A stretch of DNA of 64,000 nt from positions 17,938,001 through 18,002,000 of the forward strand of contig CM076140.1 of NCBI GenBank assembly GCA_038025085.1, in the 5' to 3' direction. Source of the DNA: Tetragonia tetragonoides. Taxonomy: Eukaryota > Streptophyta > Magnoliopsida > Caryophyllales > Aizoaceae. Shown here piece by piece: positions 33,636-46,470 of this stretch (the first letter of the stretch is position 1; each line of letters opens with the position of its first letter). The position numbers and the translations under genes are program-made. Under the pieces are notes generated by a model. The model had not been told where the DNA came from. It searched no databases and was given only the letters and a program-made list of their open reading frames with translations.

Positions 33636-35754
33636 TCAAGCATAGTAAATTTTTGAAGCAAGTGAACACAACTGCAGTTAACCTTATTCCCAAGAAGAGC
33701 CAGCCTATCACTCAAAAGAAAAAAAAAAAAAAAAAGAGCCAACCTGTTTCAGTTAAGGACTATAGGCCTATTGCCTGCTGTTCTGTGATTTATAAGTGCA
33801 TCTCTAAACTCATATGCATGAGACTTAAGCTAGTGTTACCAGACTTGATTTATGAAGTGCAGGGAGCTTTTGTGGCTAATAGATACATTGTGCAAAATGT
33901 ACTCATTGCGCAAGTCTTATGAGTAAGTATGGAAGGAAAGCCACTTCTGCTAGATGTATGCTTAAAGTGGACTTGCAGAAAGCCTATGATAGTATTGAGT
34001 GGTATTTTCTTGAAGATATGCTTGTGGCACTGAATTTTCCTACACAATTCATCCAATGGATAATGGTATGTATCTCATCTCCATACTACTCTCTTGTTAT
34101 AAATGGTTCATTGCTTGGATTTTTTCTTGGGGAAAAGAGGATTGAGACAGGGAGATCAAATGTCTCCTTTGTTCTTTGTTATTTGTATGGAATATTATCC
34201 AGGATTTAAAGTGGGTTAGGAGTCAGAACATGTTCAAATTTCATCCTAAATGTAAGCCTTTGGGTCTGAATCATATGTGCTTTACTGATGATTTGTTGAT
34301 GTTTTGCCATGGGGATGCTCAAGCTATTGTCTTGTTATTGATGGTTTTGAGACCTTTTCTGCTTGTTCTGGGTTGGTGGCTAACAAAAGCAAGTCAGCTA
34401 TCTACTTCTGTAATGTACCAATACCAACTATCAAGTGCATAACTGATGCTTCTGTGTTCCAAGTTGGAGAGCTACCATTTAGATACCTAGGGGTCCCTGT
34501 CTCTTCCAAAAGACTCTCAAACAATTACTATGATGTCCTGGTTGAAAAGATCATAGCTAGGATTAGATGTTGGGGTTCTAAGCACTCAACCTATGCTGGG
34601 AGAATAACATTGGTGAATTCAGTGTTGCTTACTCTATGTTCTTACTGGGCTTCAATTTTCATCATTCCCAAAACAGCCCTACATAAAATTGTGGCAATAT
34701 GTAGAAGTTTTTTATGGGATAGGAAGGCTATATACTCGAGAACTCCCCCCATAGCCTGGGAGTTTGTGTTTAGGCCAAAGTCTGATGGTGGCCTTGCTAT
34801 AAAGGACTGCTTTACTTGGAATGTTGCTGTTGTTGGGAAGTATGTATGGTAGTTGGCAACTTGGCATCCAAGCAAGATTCTCTGTGGGTCAAGTGGGTGC
34901 ACCATGTATATCTGAAGGGAAGAAGCTGGTGGAGTATAAGGTGAACCCATCAGCGCGCTAGCTGGGCATGGAAGAAGGTTTGTGAATGCAGGGACATGTT
35001 CAAGAATGCTTATGTTCAAGATTCATGGTTGGGTGCAGCTACTGAAAAGCACTCTGTAAAGAGTGGCTATAAGTGGTTACAACCTCTTACTGGTAAAGTT
35101 CATTGGTCTAGATGGGTTTGGAACAGATTGAGCCAACCCAAACATGCCTTCACTGCATGGATGGCTGCTTTGAATAGACTGCATACAAAGGATAGACTGA
35201 AGAAAATACAGGTGTGTGGTGATGATCTGTGTACTATATGTAGCAGAGAGACCAAAACTGTAAGGCACCTCATGTTTTCATGTGAATTTAGTGCTAAATA
35301 TCTTGTTGAACTGAAACAATGGCTAGGGATCACAACTAAACATGTTTATGTCTTGGACATATACAAATGGATCTCTAGGAAGCCTAAATTTGTCAGAAAT
35401 GTTATGATAGCAGGGGTGACAGCTCTGATGTATCATGTCTGGCAAAGCAGGAATGTAGCCTAATGGGAACAGGTTGTTAAGAAGCCTGCGATGGTGATGC
35501 AGCAAGTAAAAAGGGAGGTGAAAATGAGGATTAACGAGGTTATTCCCAAGAAAACTTCTATGGCACATAGACAGTGGTTTAAAAATGTTATAATTGTGTT
35601 AATTTTTTCTGTACATTATTTCATGGTATTAGATGGGCGATTCCTAAAATGTAACATCTTGCTATGGGAGTGAATCAAGAGAAGGTATGCCCTCTGAGTT
35701 TCATGTAATGTTTTGATGATTAATGACAAGTTTTAATTACTTATCAAAAAAAAA
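33636..35754 (+). mobile_element. 5'-truncated dead LINE, plus strand
   Basis: Starts within the RT (LKQVNTTAVNLIPKKSQP, then VKDYRPIACCSVIYKCISK) and continues with KVDLQKAYDSIEWYF (RT motif A), CFTDDLLMF (normally FADD), ELPFRYLGVPVSSKRLS, a zf-RVT region with C-x2-C...H-x3-C (CTICSRETKTVRHLMFSC) and an A-rich end at 35744-35754. Stops and frameshifts occur near 33920, 34209 and 34852. It lacks the endonuclease. It meets the minus-strand LINE 5' end to 5' end. Confidence 0.87.
33695..33745. repeat. A-rich micro-insertion with 12-bp flanking repeat
   Basis: AAGAGCC(A/G)(A/G)CCT-type sequence, AAGAGCCAGCCT at 33695-33706 and AAGAGCCAACCT at 33734-33745, flanks 27 bases ending in a run of A. 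It interrupts the LINE reverse transcriptase frame and looks like an extremely 5'-truncated retrotransposition product. Confidence 0.6.
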
Positions 35755-35755
35755 A

Positions 35756-36566
35756 ATAATTCTAACACTTTATTTTATTGAAAATTTTAGTTAGATCTTA
35801 GATGTTAGGATATTTAAAATCTATTATGCAAAAGGTAAAACTCACTTGCTAGTCATTTTAGTTATTATGGTAGGTTGGTGACTATACAAATATAGTAACC
35901 ACCATACAAATGGTCATACAAAATGGGACAGGGATTGAGTGGTTCTCTATTCTCAACAATCTCAACCTTGGAACTCTTAGATACATCTTAGTTTAACTTT
36001 TGCCCAAACCCATCAAATCAGTTTTAAATGTTTGACCAATCTAATTTTGTAATCGTTGTACTTGCCAAATTCTATCATCAAAGGATGAGAAAGGACCTAC
36101 TATGAATTTCAACTCTTTTGCGGCCTTGAGATTGACAGTACTAACACTAATTTGATTTATGCAAGAAATAACAAGCAGCCTAACCCCACCCTCAACATCA
36201 ACATTCAAGCTGCACATATCAGTATCAGCAATAAAATCTTGGAACCCCATTTGGGCAAATAATCCTATGATAGTTTAGTCATCAGATTTGGCTTATAAGA
36301 TATGTGATGTGACTACTTCTCTATTCATCTTACTATCATTTGACCAAATTACATGGCCAGAAATGTGAGTTCTGTGTATACATTCAGATGAAAAGATAAA
36401 ATTTTCCAAAGAGAATTTCTCTAATACACAAGGGGGTCGCTGTAATTACGACAGCCAAAGCAACCCCGGTTACAGCTCAGTACTCATCAACTGTGTCGAA
36501 CAAAAGAATGAACTGCGTCCAAAAATCAACAGCTCAAAGATCAGCAACTGTGTCAAGCAACAACTG
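35756..36566. other. EIN2 3' flank with an unrecognised coding-like relic
   Basis: Downstream of the EIN2 stop. On the minus strand about 36420-36041 reads as protein-like sequence (SGHVIWSNDSKMNREVV..., then MGFQDFIADTDMCSLNVDV...) with two in-frame stops. I do not recognise it. The first part probably includes the EIN2 3' untranslated region. Confidence 0.35.
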
Positions 36567-39500
36567 CTATGACCCATAAGATGTTGAGGATTGAAGCTTA
36601 CGAGATCCAGGACCACTCTCTTGTTGTGTCCCTACTGGTTTGTTGGATAATCGGCGTTTATAGCGTTTTAGAACAGAAGCAAGATTCTCTTTACCTTTAG
36701 GGAAAGCGACATCCCCAGCTGCAGTCCCTGACCTACCCTTCCGGCAGGAAATCGCCATCTCCACATCCTTTATCATGTCCAGAAGCATTGTTGAGTTTGT
36801 AACCTTCCCCCTGGCCGGTCTTGCCGTCGGCGGCAACATACCATCTCCAACAGGTGGACTTGATCTCACCTGGTACGAGGCTGGTATTTGAAGGCAGAAG
36901 CATGGGGCCACTGGAGTCCGAGACTTGAAAAAAGCCAAATCAATTATACCCTAATATGTAGAACAAGATAAGTCAGGGTCAAAGAAAAGGAAAATTAATT
37001 GTATTAACCAAGTATCTAGTAATTATCATCATCATGATTAACTGCAATTATGCACTCCCTCGAATATGATAGTAGTTGTTTACTTGTTTTAAAGGTAAAT
37101 ATAGTAGTTAGTTATATCCTACTCGCTCCCATAGGCATTTTTTAATTTTTTTTTTGTTTCATAATATAACGCGCCCAACTATTTCCAAAAGCACTTATCG
37201 TTATTTTTCCCACTTCACCATTCCCTTTTCTTGGTATATACTCTTTTTCTATCTCCATCGTGACATTTAATCACCAAGGCTATCTTAGTCATTTTTACTC
37301 TCTTTCGTAGATTTCACAATTTCTTCATCTTTTGCAATCTCTAAAGGAAATAAAAACATCAATTATGAAACGGAGGGAACAGTACTTAACACTACAGTGA
37401 CTAAAGACTTTAATCAAACTATGAATGATGAAAACTTCTTGGTTGATTTTTATTATGAGAAATTACAATTATTCAGAAGAATCAAAATTTTGGCACATGC
37501 ATCAAGCAACAAAATGTATGCACGCAATCTGGGCAAGAGATAAACAGCTAAAGCATCCAATTATTACTAAGCAATCACTCAGTAGCCATACATGCATATT
37601 AGAAGGATTGAAATTTGACACATGAAATTGTATGAACTCAATCTGGGCAAGAGATAAACAGCTAAAGCATCCAATTTAACTAGTAAAAACCTCAGTAGCC
37701 ATACATACAAATCTAGCCACTAGTCAGCACAGTAATCTCTTCTCATCTCAGCTATAATGGCCTCTTTTTTTCCAAGGTAATGAACTATAATGGTCTCTAG
37801 CACCCTAATTCTGCCGAGCGAGAAAGAAAGAACAACCAAGTTCTGCGTGTATTGAATCACAACTGCCACATAAGCGTAAAAAGCAATGGTTATGACTTAA
37901 GTATGGATGACTTACCTGAAGACGATTTAGCACGTAGGTGTATTTCCCCCAGAGCTCTGGCCGACTTTCCATAAGTGATAGCTCCAAGATCCGATGGATG
38001 GACCACACACCAAAGCTTACTACCAGATCCACTTTCCAAACACAACCTTCTCCACAGTGAGGAACTGAAGAGACCAAGTTGGCAGAAACTCCATCATCAA
38101 CCTTTATTGAAGAGCCGGGCTTCCTCTCGGAATACGAATATTGCGACTCACCTAAGTGAGCTGCTTGTTTTAAATCTTGAGACTCAACTTCATAGAAGAA
38201 TCTCTCTCTTGTAGCCACACGATCAATAAGATCTTCATCAACACCATCATTTGGCCTAAATAGCCATTCAGATCCTTCCAGTTTCAGGAGCTTCAAAATG
38301 CAAAGTCTCAATGATTGAAGCAATTTGCTTTCTAACTCCGTAACTGAAGGCGGCTCTTGAGTCATCAAATTAGACCTGTTGCCAGCTCCCTCAACTCCAG
38401 GTCTTGTAGTCCTATTAGCCACACCAAACTGTTCAAAAGGCTGTCTGGACCAAAGAGAACCTGTACCAGAACCAGAACCCAATCTCAAGGAATATGCCCT
38501 TGAAGGAGAAAGCTCATCAAAGGCCAGTGGTGCCACAGCCCTTGATCCTGTACTTGAATATGTGGACTGTTCATAAGCTGTCCGACCAACTGACGTTCCA
38601 AAACCCATAGAGGAGTTAGGCATATCCCACTGCGTACTCCTATTCGATGAATATTGATTTCGAAGAGGAACAGAGAATCCAGAAATATCAGGCAGGCTGT
38701 GATATTTCTTAGTATTATTTTGGCTTACAATATTTTCAACAGGCCCAGCAGGGGCACAAACATCATAAGGAGGTTTGTCAGATTGCAGCATACTGTTTCT
38801 CTGTACAGCAAGATTCTGAAAGCTAGATGGCTGCACAGAACTATATCCATTTGTCGACTTCTGCGCCAAAGCATAAGCAAGGGAATCTCCATAGTTGCTT
38901 GGGGGCAATGATGGGGATTTCTGAGGCAGAGACTCTAACTGACCATTCACATAATCAGACCTGTCCTTGGTCATCCGATTAAGATAAGATGCAATTTGAT
39001 AACCATGTACCGTAGCCGGTTGGTATTCCAACGCCTCTGAGGATGGTGGGAGGCGCAAACTTTGATATCGCCTCTCACCAGCATCGATCGTACTACGATT
39101 AGAACCCTGCACATATGTATCCAACAGTTGCATCTGGTTGGACCACAATGAAGCAGATCCCTGAAGAGACCTATATGCTGACTCTATATTAGGTCCCTGA
39201 TGAGACCTATATGATGACTCTATATTAGGTCCCTGGTGAGACCTATATGCTGACTCTATATTAGGTCCCTGATGAGACCTATATACTGACTCTATATTGT
39301 TTTGCAACTTTTGCTGATTTGGAGTGTCATATAAATTTAAGTTCATTGGGTTATCAGACACTCTGCCTCCTAATGATTGGACTTGCATTCCAAAATCCTT
39401 CCCAGCAGACTCTGCCTTTATTAAAGGTTGGGAAGGCTTAGGGTCCACACCAAGTAACAGATCTAACTTCTTAGCTTTGGCCTCGTTGTTCAGCTGGCCA

Positions 39501-42500
39501 TGGAAGTCATACAACTGTCCCCAAAATTCATCAAGGGCCGCAGCTAACTGGCGTCTTGCTGCACGCCCCAACCCTGAGAGTCTTGAGAGACTACCAGCAC
39601 CTGTTCCACCTTCATCACTTTTTCCACTAAGACTTCTAAATGATCCTGGGCCCTCTGGTGTAGCAGGTGGACCAACTCCAGGAACATGTTTTGAAGAATC
39701 CTCCGGCTCCCACGTATAGCCATCATCATCATCTTTCTCAATTGGCAAATCGCCCTCGATTCTCAACGTTTTCTCAACTGGATTACTTGCTTCAGTTTTC
39801 ATAGGTCTGGATGCCAATGATGGAACGTCAGAAGCCCCACTTATCACACTAGACACTGGAACCGGCTCAACAGAAGCAATGGATTGTTCTGGAACAGGGT
39901 GATGTCTGGACGAGCTAACAGGCACATTTGCTACTGAATTTTCATCAATAGTAGTCATATTGGGCTCCTCAACAGTGTCCATAATTGACTCAGGCAAATT
40001 AATATCATAGTTTGTAGTTTCTATATCTGGATGACTGCCTGAAGGCTTCGCCTGTGACGATAGAGCATTTTGCTTAATTATAGGTTCATCTTCATGACAT
40101 CCAGATTCGACAACGTTTTTGTCCCTTTCTGAATATGATTCGGGTACAACTTGCTGAGCATCCCAGTCCCAAGGCTGAGACTCCAGTCCAGCACTTGCAG
40201 ATTTAAGAGGGGTGGCTGCCAGCCAAAGCATAAAACTAAGCGAAAGACAAGCAGTGATAAGCAGCAGAATGTAAGAGATAGATGTAGTATTGGCCATATT
40301 CCAACGCAAGTTACCCACCCAATCACTCTCCCCAAATATCATCTCCACCACAAATATAATCTCCAACCCAAGGATTCCCATGAATGTAAGAAGCACTACA
40401 AACTCCAGGATTGGAGAAATCTTGAACAGACCCATTATAGGTCTACATGATGCTACTCGAAAAAGGGGTATCACAGAAGAGGGGAGCAGAAGAGCAACCA
40501 TGACCTGGGTGCATATTAGCATATGGTACATTCCTTCAGCTCCTGAATGCCATAGACAATACAGTGCAGCCACAACAGCAAAAATTCTAATAGTAGCACG
40601 ATGAAGCCACTCAGGAAGATCCATGTTGAAGAATTCATGCAACATTGTTTCTCCACCTTCTGCACAAAATTCCCAGCTTAATGCTGTGATTTGATTGGCC
40701 AAAAACAAAATCACAAAAGAGGCAAAGGGTATTATCGGATTCCTGAATGCCTGCATTAATTAGAGATGAGGGGATTGGATTAACATACGTTTTGAATTGA
40801 GAGAGAAGAATAATCAACAGGGAAAAAGGGTAACCTGATCTAGTAGAGACATTGAGTCCTGAAAGGTAAGCAAACCAAGACCACTGCTGTAAAATACATT
40901 GGCTGCTGAATTCATCAGTACATAGTTCACCAGGAAAATGCCACTCGAAATGGTGAGGGTGACAATGAAATTATCTTGGGACCACACGCCCTTTGAAACA
41001 GTAGCTGGCGTTTGATATCGCTGCAACAGAACAAAGTAAGCAACATAGCAAAAGATAATGCGGGAAGCACTTCAAAAAGTAAGATAATAAGACATCAATA
41101 CACCCAGGTTCGAATACAAAACATGATAGTTAGGAATGTACTTCAATGAGGATGCAGCAACAAGTCAATAACAATTAAGAATGCAAGTCAAAGTTGTTTC
41201 TGTTGAGATAAAAGATAGGGAAAGTAACTCCATGGGGGATAGTACTAGTAGGATTTAGGAATGTACTTCAATGTACAACTCTTTTAGACTGCTCCAAGTG
41301 TCCTTAAGCTCTTAAATTTATTTACCCCACAAGAAAAAAATTCAGATGATCTCAAGTAATCAGTTATCATCCTAGTCTCCTAAGAAAGAAAAGTACAACA
41401 GTCGACAAACAATAATAGTCGCCATGACATACAATTCGCAGATGACAAGCACTGCTCACTGATCCCTTGAATACTAATAGTTTGTCAATAGCTCTGATAA
41501 GACGTATATTTTCGAGCTTTAGTGAGTGTCGAAGTTACATAAAAACATCAAGCTGTAGCACGGAGAAAATAGCAGAGTATGCTGTCAATTATAATCTACT
41601 TTTACTCAAGAATGTAATTCGCATGCATCCTATTTGACACAAATTCAAACCCGCTGTTGGAAATGTGTCAACACATAGTTGATAAAGGCACAGAAGTAGC
41701 TAAATCAAGCAAAGGATAAGACTATAGTACCTGGACAATGGAAGAATGGAGGTAAAAATTATGAGGCATGACATTTGCTCCGAGAAGACTCATCAATGCA
41801 AAAGCGCTCTCACCGCTCAACTTTGATAGCAAACCATTTGAAGAAACTGGAAACTCAGGTAGACTAATTAGCATTCCGAGCACATAGCAAACAAGAGTTA
41901 ATCCTGCCATGCATACTACTACGAATTTCACCTTGGAACTCTCCTGGAAAAGAAAATTTTCAATAGAAAATATGTCATCGAAAAAAGAGACTAAAATTCT
42001 GAGCTGAGTAGTGAAAAAAATAAGAGTAGAACAGCTCACCAGCAGGGTAGAGAAAAGAGGATATAGCACAGCATTCAGTGCGGTCAAAAGAACACATGTG
42101 AACAAGTCAACTCCAAAGATCATATTGAGTCCATGTGCGATGCCTAGAATCTAAAAGATAGAAACACAATCTTAAGTTGCAATATGTATACGTCAACCAT
42201 GAACAGGGATATAGAGCATGTAGTAGTTTTTACTCAAGCAAGGCAGGAGAAGTTTATTTTACCATAGTAAGATCTAAAGAAATCACTGAAAGTTCAGCTT
42301 GGACTCCCAGAAAAATGCATGTGAGTTTGTCATACTCTTCGCTGCAAATCTTTGGCGCCAGGGAAAGAGAAAATAGCAACAAGATCAGCAGCATTAGCAT
42401 TACATTCCAGGTTGAAAAACCAATTGAGCATATGTTAGAAACTTGGTAGAGAAACCTAATAATACTATTACAACTCAACCACACTAAAAACCAATTAGTA

Positions 42501-44161
42501 CATCTTAAGAGCTTAGTAGAGAAACCTAATACTACTATTACAACTCAACCACACCACTCTCGGGTTTCTCATCTAAACTGCTACTTCCCTTCTTTTTTTT
42601 TAGGAAAGAAATTTAGGGAACAGCCTCTCCTCAGCATACATCTCGATCTCAACCTTGCTAGACCTGTTCTAGGTGGATTCACATTGGACCCATTTTTCTG
42701 TCATTTTCATCACAGACTCCATTTGAAACAAACATCAACTGTTTCTCCCTTTTCTACGTATCTTTCAATCTATACTTCCCTTCCCTTTTTACTCTTCCTT
42801 TCCCAAAGGTTCGAAATCAAAGAGTGCTACATGACACTGATCCTACCTTACTCTACGCACATTTAACTTAACATCATTGACAGATAAAGAAGCAAAATTT
42901 CATCATTCTATTCTTTTAAAAAAATCCCAAATTTGACAATACAACAGTATTATCACGATATAATAGAAAAAACATTGCTACTACAAGTACCACCGCTACT
43001 AGCTTACGAACACACTACTCTTAGATCTTTAATCTAAAATGCTCTTTATTTTGTCGAGAACATCTGGAAAATAGCTCTCTGCAGCGTAGATTTTAAAGAG
43101 TATTTTTGTTGTTATTGTCGTAGACTCGATCTGAAAATCAAGTATGAGCCTTTTTTTTTCCTTCTATGTCCATCTTTTATTTTTATCATTTCCGTCCTTT
43201 TCTACTCTTCCTATCCAACTTGTGCTAAATCAAACCATTCATTTATTTCCCACTAATCCTGATTCATCCTATGCTCATTAAGCTAATACCATAGACAGAT
43301 AAAGAAGCAAACTTCATCTTTCCAAATTAAATACAATAAAATATAAAATCTTAAAATTGACAACACAATGAAATTATCATCATCATAATAATAATAAATT
43401 GCAAAAAAAGTCTGTAACTATTACTACCGCCGCTACTACCACGCTACTCTTAGATTTTTTTTATATCTAAAATGTGTTATAATTTTCGAGGATATCTAAA
43501 ACACTTCTCGCTGCGGGCATACATTTCGACCAGTATTGTTGTCGTAATCGTCGTACACTCAATCTCAAATCAAGCATTAACCATTTTGTTTTCCTTTTAA
43601 GTCCATCTTTCATTTTACAGTAATATTTTCCTTTCTTTCTACTCTACCTATTCAAATGATTCATAATCAAACCATTCCTACACATAACCTACTATCAGTA
43701 CAGATAAACAAGCAAACTTCATTATACCAATTTACATACAAAAAATCTCAAATCTGAAAAATCTAAAAAATCTAAAAAAAAATTGACTATACAACTGAAT
43801 TATCAAAAAAATATACAAAAACCTAATTCATTCAACTAAAAAGGTCTAAAAATCAGTAAGGAAATAATATAGCAAAGCATAGAAGAAAGCAACAAACCTG
43901 AGCCAAATTCCTTCCAGTGATCACACCAATACGAGCAGACATATAGTGACACAAAATAGCAATGAAGTTAAATGCAATCACAAACGGAACTAGATCACCA
44001 CCAAATCGAGCACCACTATCGATACAAGATGCCCATTTTCCAGGGTCAATATACCCAATTGAAATCAGAACAACTGGAGCAAGAGCAGCAAAAAACCGCC
44101 CTTCGGGCCGAAACCCAAAACCGTGCTGCTGATGATCATTCAGTGATCTTCTAGCCTCCAT
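36567..44161 (-). CDS. EIN2: EIN2, ethylene signalling membrane protein (seven coding exons)
   Basis: Coding exons: 44161-43898, 42349-42263, 42150-42040, 41943-41731, 41020-40835, 40750-37916, 36950-36567; all junctions are GT-AG and phase 0, giving 1359 residues (Arabidopsis 1294). The N-terminal ~470 residues form the NRAMP-like multi-spanning domain ([36 protein letters not shown]). The large sixth exon encodes the hydrophilic C-terminal region with SFRSLSG near residue 655, in the region phosphorylated by CTR1 in Arabidopsis. The last exon has the conserved [19 protein letters not shown] and the nuclear localisation signal [11 protein letters not shown] (1326-1336). In ethylene response the ER-bound protein is dephosphorylated and cleaved, and its C-terminal part moves to the nucleus to raise EIN3/EIL1 activity and to P-bodies to repress EBF mRNAs. 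Odd: a four-copy 12-residue repeat near residues 772-818. Looks fully functional. Confidence 0.96.
36951..37915 (-). other. EIN2 last intron with an internal duplication
   Basis: The intron between the large exon and the last exon (965 bp). A block starting AATCTGGGCAAGAGATAAAC and including CAGTAGCCATACAT is present twice, at about 37526-37595 and 37637-37710. No coding content. Confidence 0.8.
39155..39298 (-). repeat. 36-bp tandem repeat inside the EIN2 coding exon
   Basis: Four in-frame units with start points at 39168, 39204, 39240 and 39276 (36-bp spacing) encode variants of IES(V/A/S)YRSHQGPN. The last unit on the coding strand changes to YRSLQG. Near-identity at the DNA level shows recent expansion. 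The corresponding Arabidopsis region has, as I recall, a single related stretch. Confidence 0.95.
42350..43897 (-). repeat. EIN2 first intron made of diverged ~400-bp tandem units
   Basis: The phrase ACAGATAAAGAAGCAAA (with changes) recurs near 42882, 43298 and 43699. After each of the first two comes the same order of blocks: a tract like 'ctactaccaccgctac', CACGCTACTCTTAGAT, CTAAAATG, then ATTGTCGTAGACTC and a T-rich CCATCTTT stretch. A partial copy precedes them (from about 42684). The intron thus grew by tandem duplication. Confidence 0.7.
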
Positions 44162-44716
44162 TTTCTCTCTCTCCACAACCCTTTAACCCAATTACCTAAA
44201 AACTAAAACTTGCTGAAATATTTTATAAAAAAAAAAAATTCAAATCAAGTGAGCTCTCTCTGCTAGTACTATCATCATCTCACTGTCAGAGAAACCCTAG
44301 AGACAACAGAATCAAAAACCCAGAAAACCCATTGATTTAACCACTTAGATGAACCCATTGAAGGTGACAAATCAATATAAACGGTTTGTCACCTTAAAGT
44401 ACAGATCCAAAGAGAAGCACCCCAGAAAAACCCAAAAGCTGGAAATGACTATCCTTTCAACAAAAAAAACTAAAAAAAAAAAAAGATTATATTTTTATTA
44501 AGAACGGATATATTGAAAAAAAAAAGATAAAGGAGGAATCAAGGAAGAGAGAGAAAGAGTGTGTGGGGTAAGAGATAGAAAGGGGATAAGAAAGGTGGGA
44601 CGACCATTGATGGGTCTGAACTTAATTGAAAGAGAGAGAGAAAGCAGAAAAGGGTGAGTATAGAGAGAGTTTTCAAGAAAATGAAAAAACAAGTAACAGA
44701 AGAAAAATAGAGAGAG

Positions 44717-44757
<41 letters not shown>

Positions 44758-44800
44758 TAGAGATATCTGGGGAAAAAATAAAATCTGAGGCTCTCACTTT
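44162..44800 (-). promoter_or_regulatory. EIN2 leader and proximal upstream region
   Basis: Contains a long sense-strand (CT)n run (plus-strand GA at about 44722-44753) and several further pyrimidine-rich stretches typical of plant leaders. No TATA box stands out. A transcript start upstream of about 44750 is inferred only. Confidence 0.4.
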
Positions 44801-46260
44801 TTAAAAACGTCTTTTTTCTTGGGGGTGTTTATAGCTCTGATTACGAAGAAACGCGTGTCTGATTTATGGAAAATTTAAGTTTAAAAAAAAAAAAAAAAGT
44901 CAAGCTTCACAAGAATGCATTTGCAACCACAAAGTGGCTTTATAGTATAGAAGTAGTAAAGAAATGACAATGGGAAAATATTGGACTTGTGTGACTGAAT
45001 AAATGTGACTATAGACTATTATGAAGAGATTTTAGGGATCTCAAAGATACTCTCCTCCAATGATGTGGTAAACTTTTAGTGTTGACTAGATTAGAAGAAC
45101 ACGTGATGTGGTGTGTAGCTTTCATGGCTATAAATAAATGGTTGGTAAACTTCTCAAGATTATTAATGTTGTGTTGTTGTTAAGTTATAGAAAAAGGTTG
45201 AGGTTGGGGTTTAACGTACTTTTGTGTATTAATGAGTATCTTAGTTAATGGTGTTTGGATTGGGGTGTTCAGTTTTAGGTCGACTGGTGATAGGAAAATA
45301 CAGTGAAATGATTTGGTAAAATGATTATTTATCGACAATGGGGAAATTCTGCATGGGATGATATTTTTACGTGCCGTGAATTCTAATTATAGACATCTCA
45401 GCTTAAAAGGTATTTTTTTTTTCTTAAACTTCATTAACCTTTGATAGTCGCTTAAAGTCGGATTAAACACATATTAAAATGGAAAGGTATAACGTTGCGA
45501 CACTTCTAAATATCATTTGTTTCTAACCTTCTTGATTTGATGAATAGAATTAAGTAGTTCACAAATGAAACACATGGCGTGTTCCGCCTTTGAATTATAA
45601 ATAATAAAAAATTACATGTCATGTCTTGCTTAAAATTATTGTGGCTTCTGTTAATCATCCTATTAAATTTAAAATTAAAAAAAAACATCCAATTAAGTTT
45701 GGAACTAAATACTACTATCATTTAGAAAAATTAACTTCAATAAAACATAGTTAAATCTAGGAGCATAGGTGAAGAGAGTTTGAACTGTTTCATAAGGTTG
45801 AGACTCTTCTATGTAGTAATTTTAAGAAAGATATATTGATTAATAAACTCCTAATAGTAGGTTTATTTGATTTTGGATGGCTGATAGATTGATCTTCAAA
45901 TCGATTGATGATCTGAAAAGTACACTGAACTTGGGGAAGATGGTGAGGCATCAACTCGTTACTATGATTAATTCTTATAAGGAGAGTTTTGATTATAGAC
46001 ATTCTAGTTTAAAACGTTTTTTTCCTCAACCTTGATAATGATTCAATCGATACGTAATCAATGGTCATTTTAAATCAAGATACACGTCATCTAAACTGAC
46101 GGATACTTTTCACTATGCCTAATGTGTAAGGAACCTTTTACCACTAGCATTGAATGATCTCAACTTCCCCTTTCTTTCTCGTCAATTGGCCCCATTCCCC
46201 TCTCATTCAAATTCCTATCCTCCCCTCAATCAGCCCAACTTATTCGTTCGGCACCTACAC

Positions 46261-46263
<3 letters not shown>
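44801..46263. other. Intergenic stretch, nothing recognised
   Basis: AT-rich, with no supported gene or bounded element between EIN2 and the microsatellites. Confidence 0.6.

Positions 46264-46351
<88 letters not shown>
46264..46351. repeat. Compound (TC)n(AC)n microsatellite
   Basis: About 40 bases of CT repeats pass directly into about 46 bases of CA repeats. Overlapping open frames with SLSLSL/THTHTH are artefacts. Confidence 0.97.
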
Positions 46352-46353
<2 letters not shown>

Positions 46354-46470
46354 TAATTCCCTTCCCTCACATCTCTTCTCATTCGAGTCGAGTAGATGTA
46401 GATTTCCAAATTTTGATGGAGGCTCAGCGAAATTCGTAACCAGTGGCAAATTCATCAGCGATTTATGTTA

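Noticed and set aside
37805..37915. EIN2 reading on past 37916 to a stop at 37805
   Set aside because: This is intron sequence; the donor GTAAGT at 37915 and the last exon at 36950 restore the conserved C terminus.
43853..44176. EIN2 start at 44176 upstream of the ATG
   Set aside because: That codon is GTG; the ATG at 44161 gives the conserved start MEAR.
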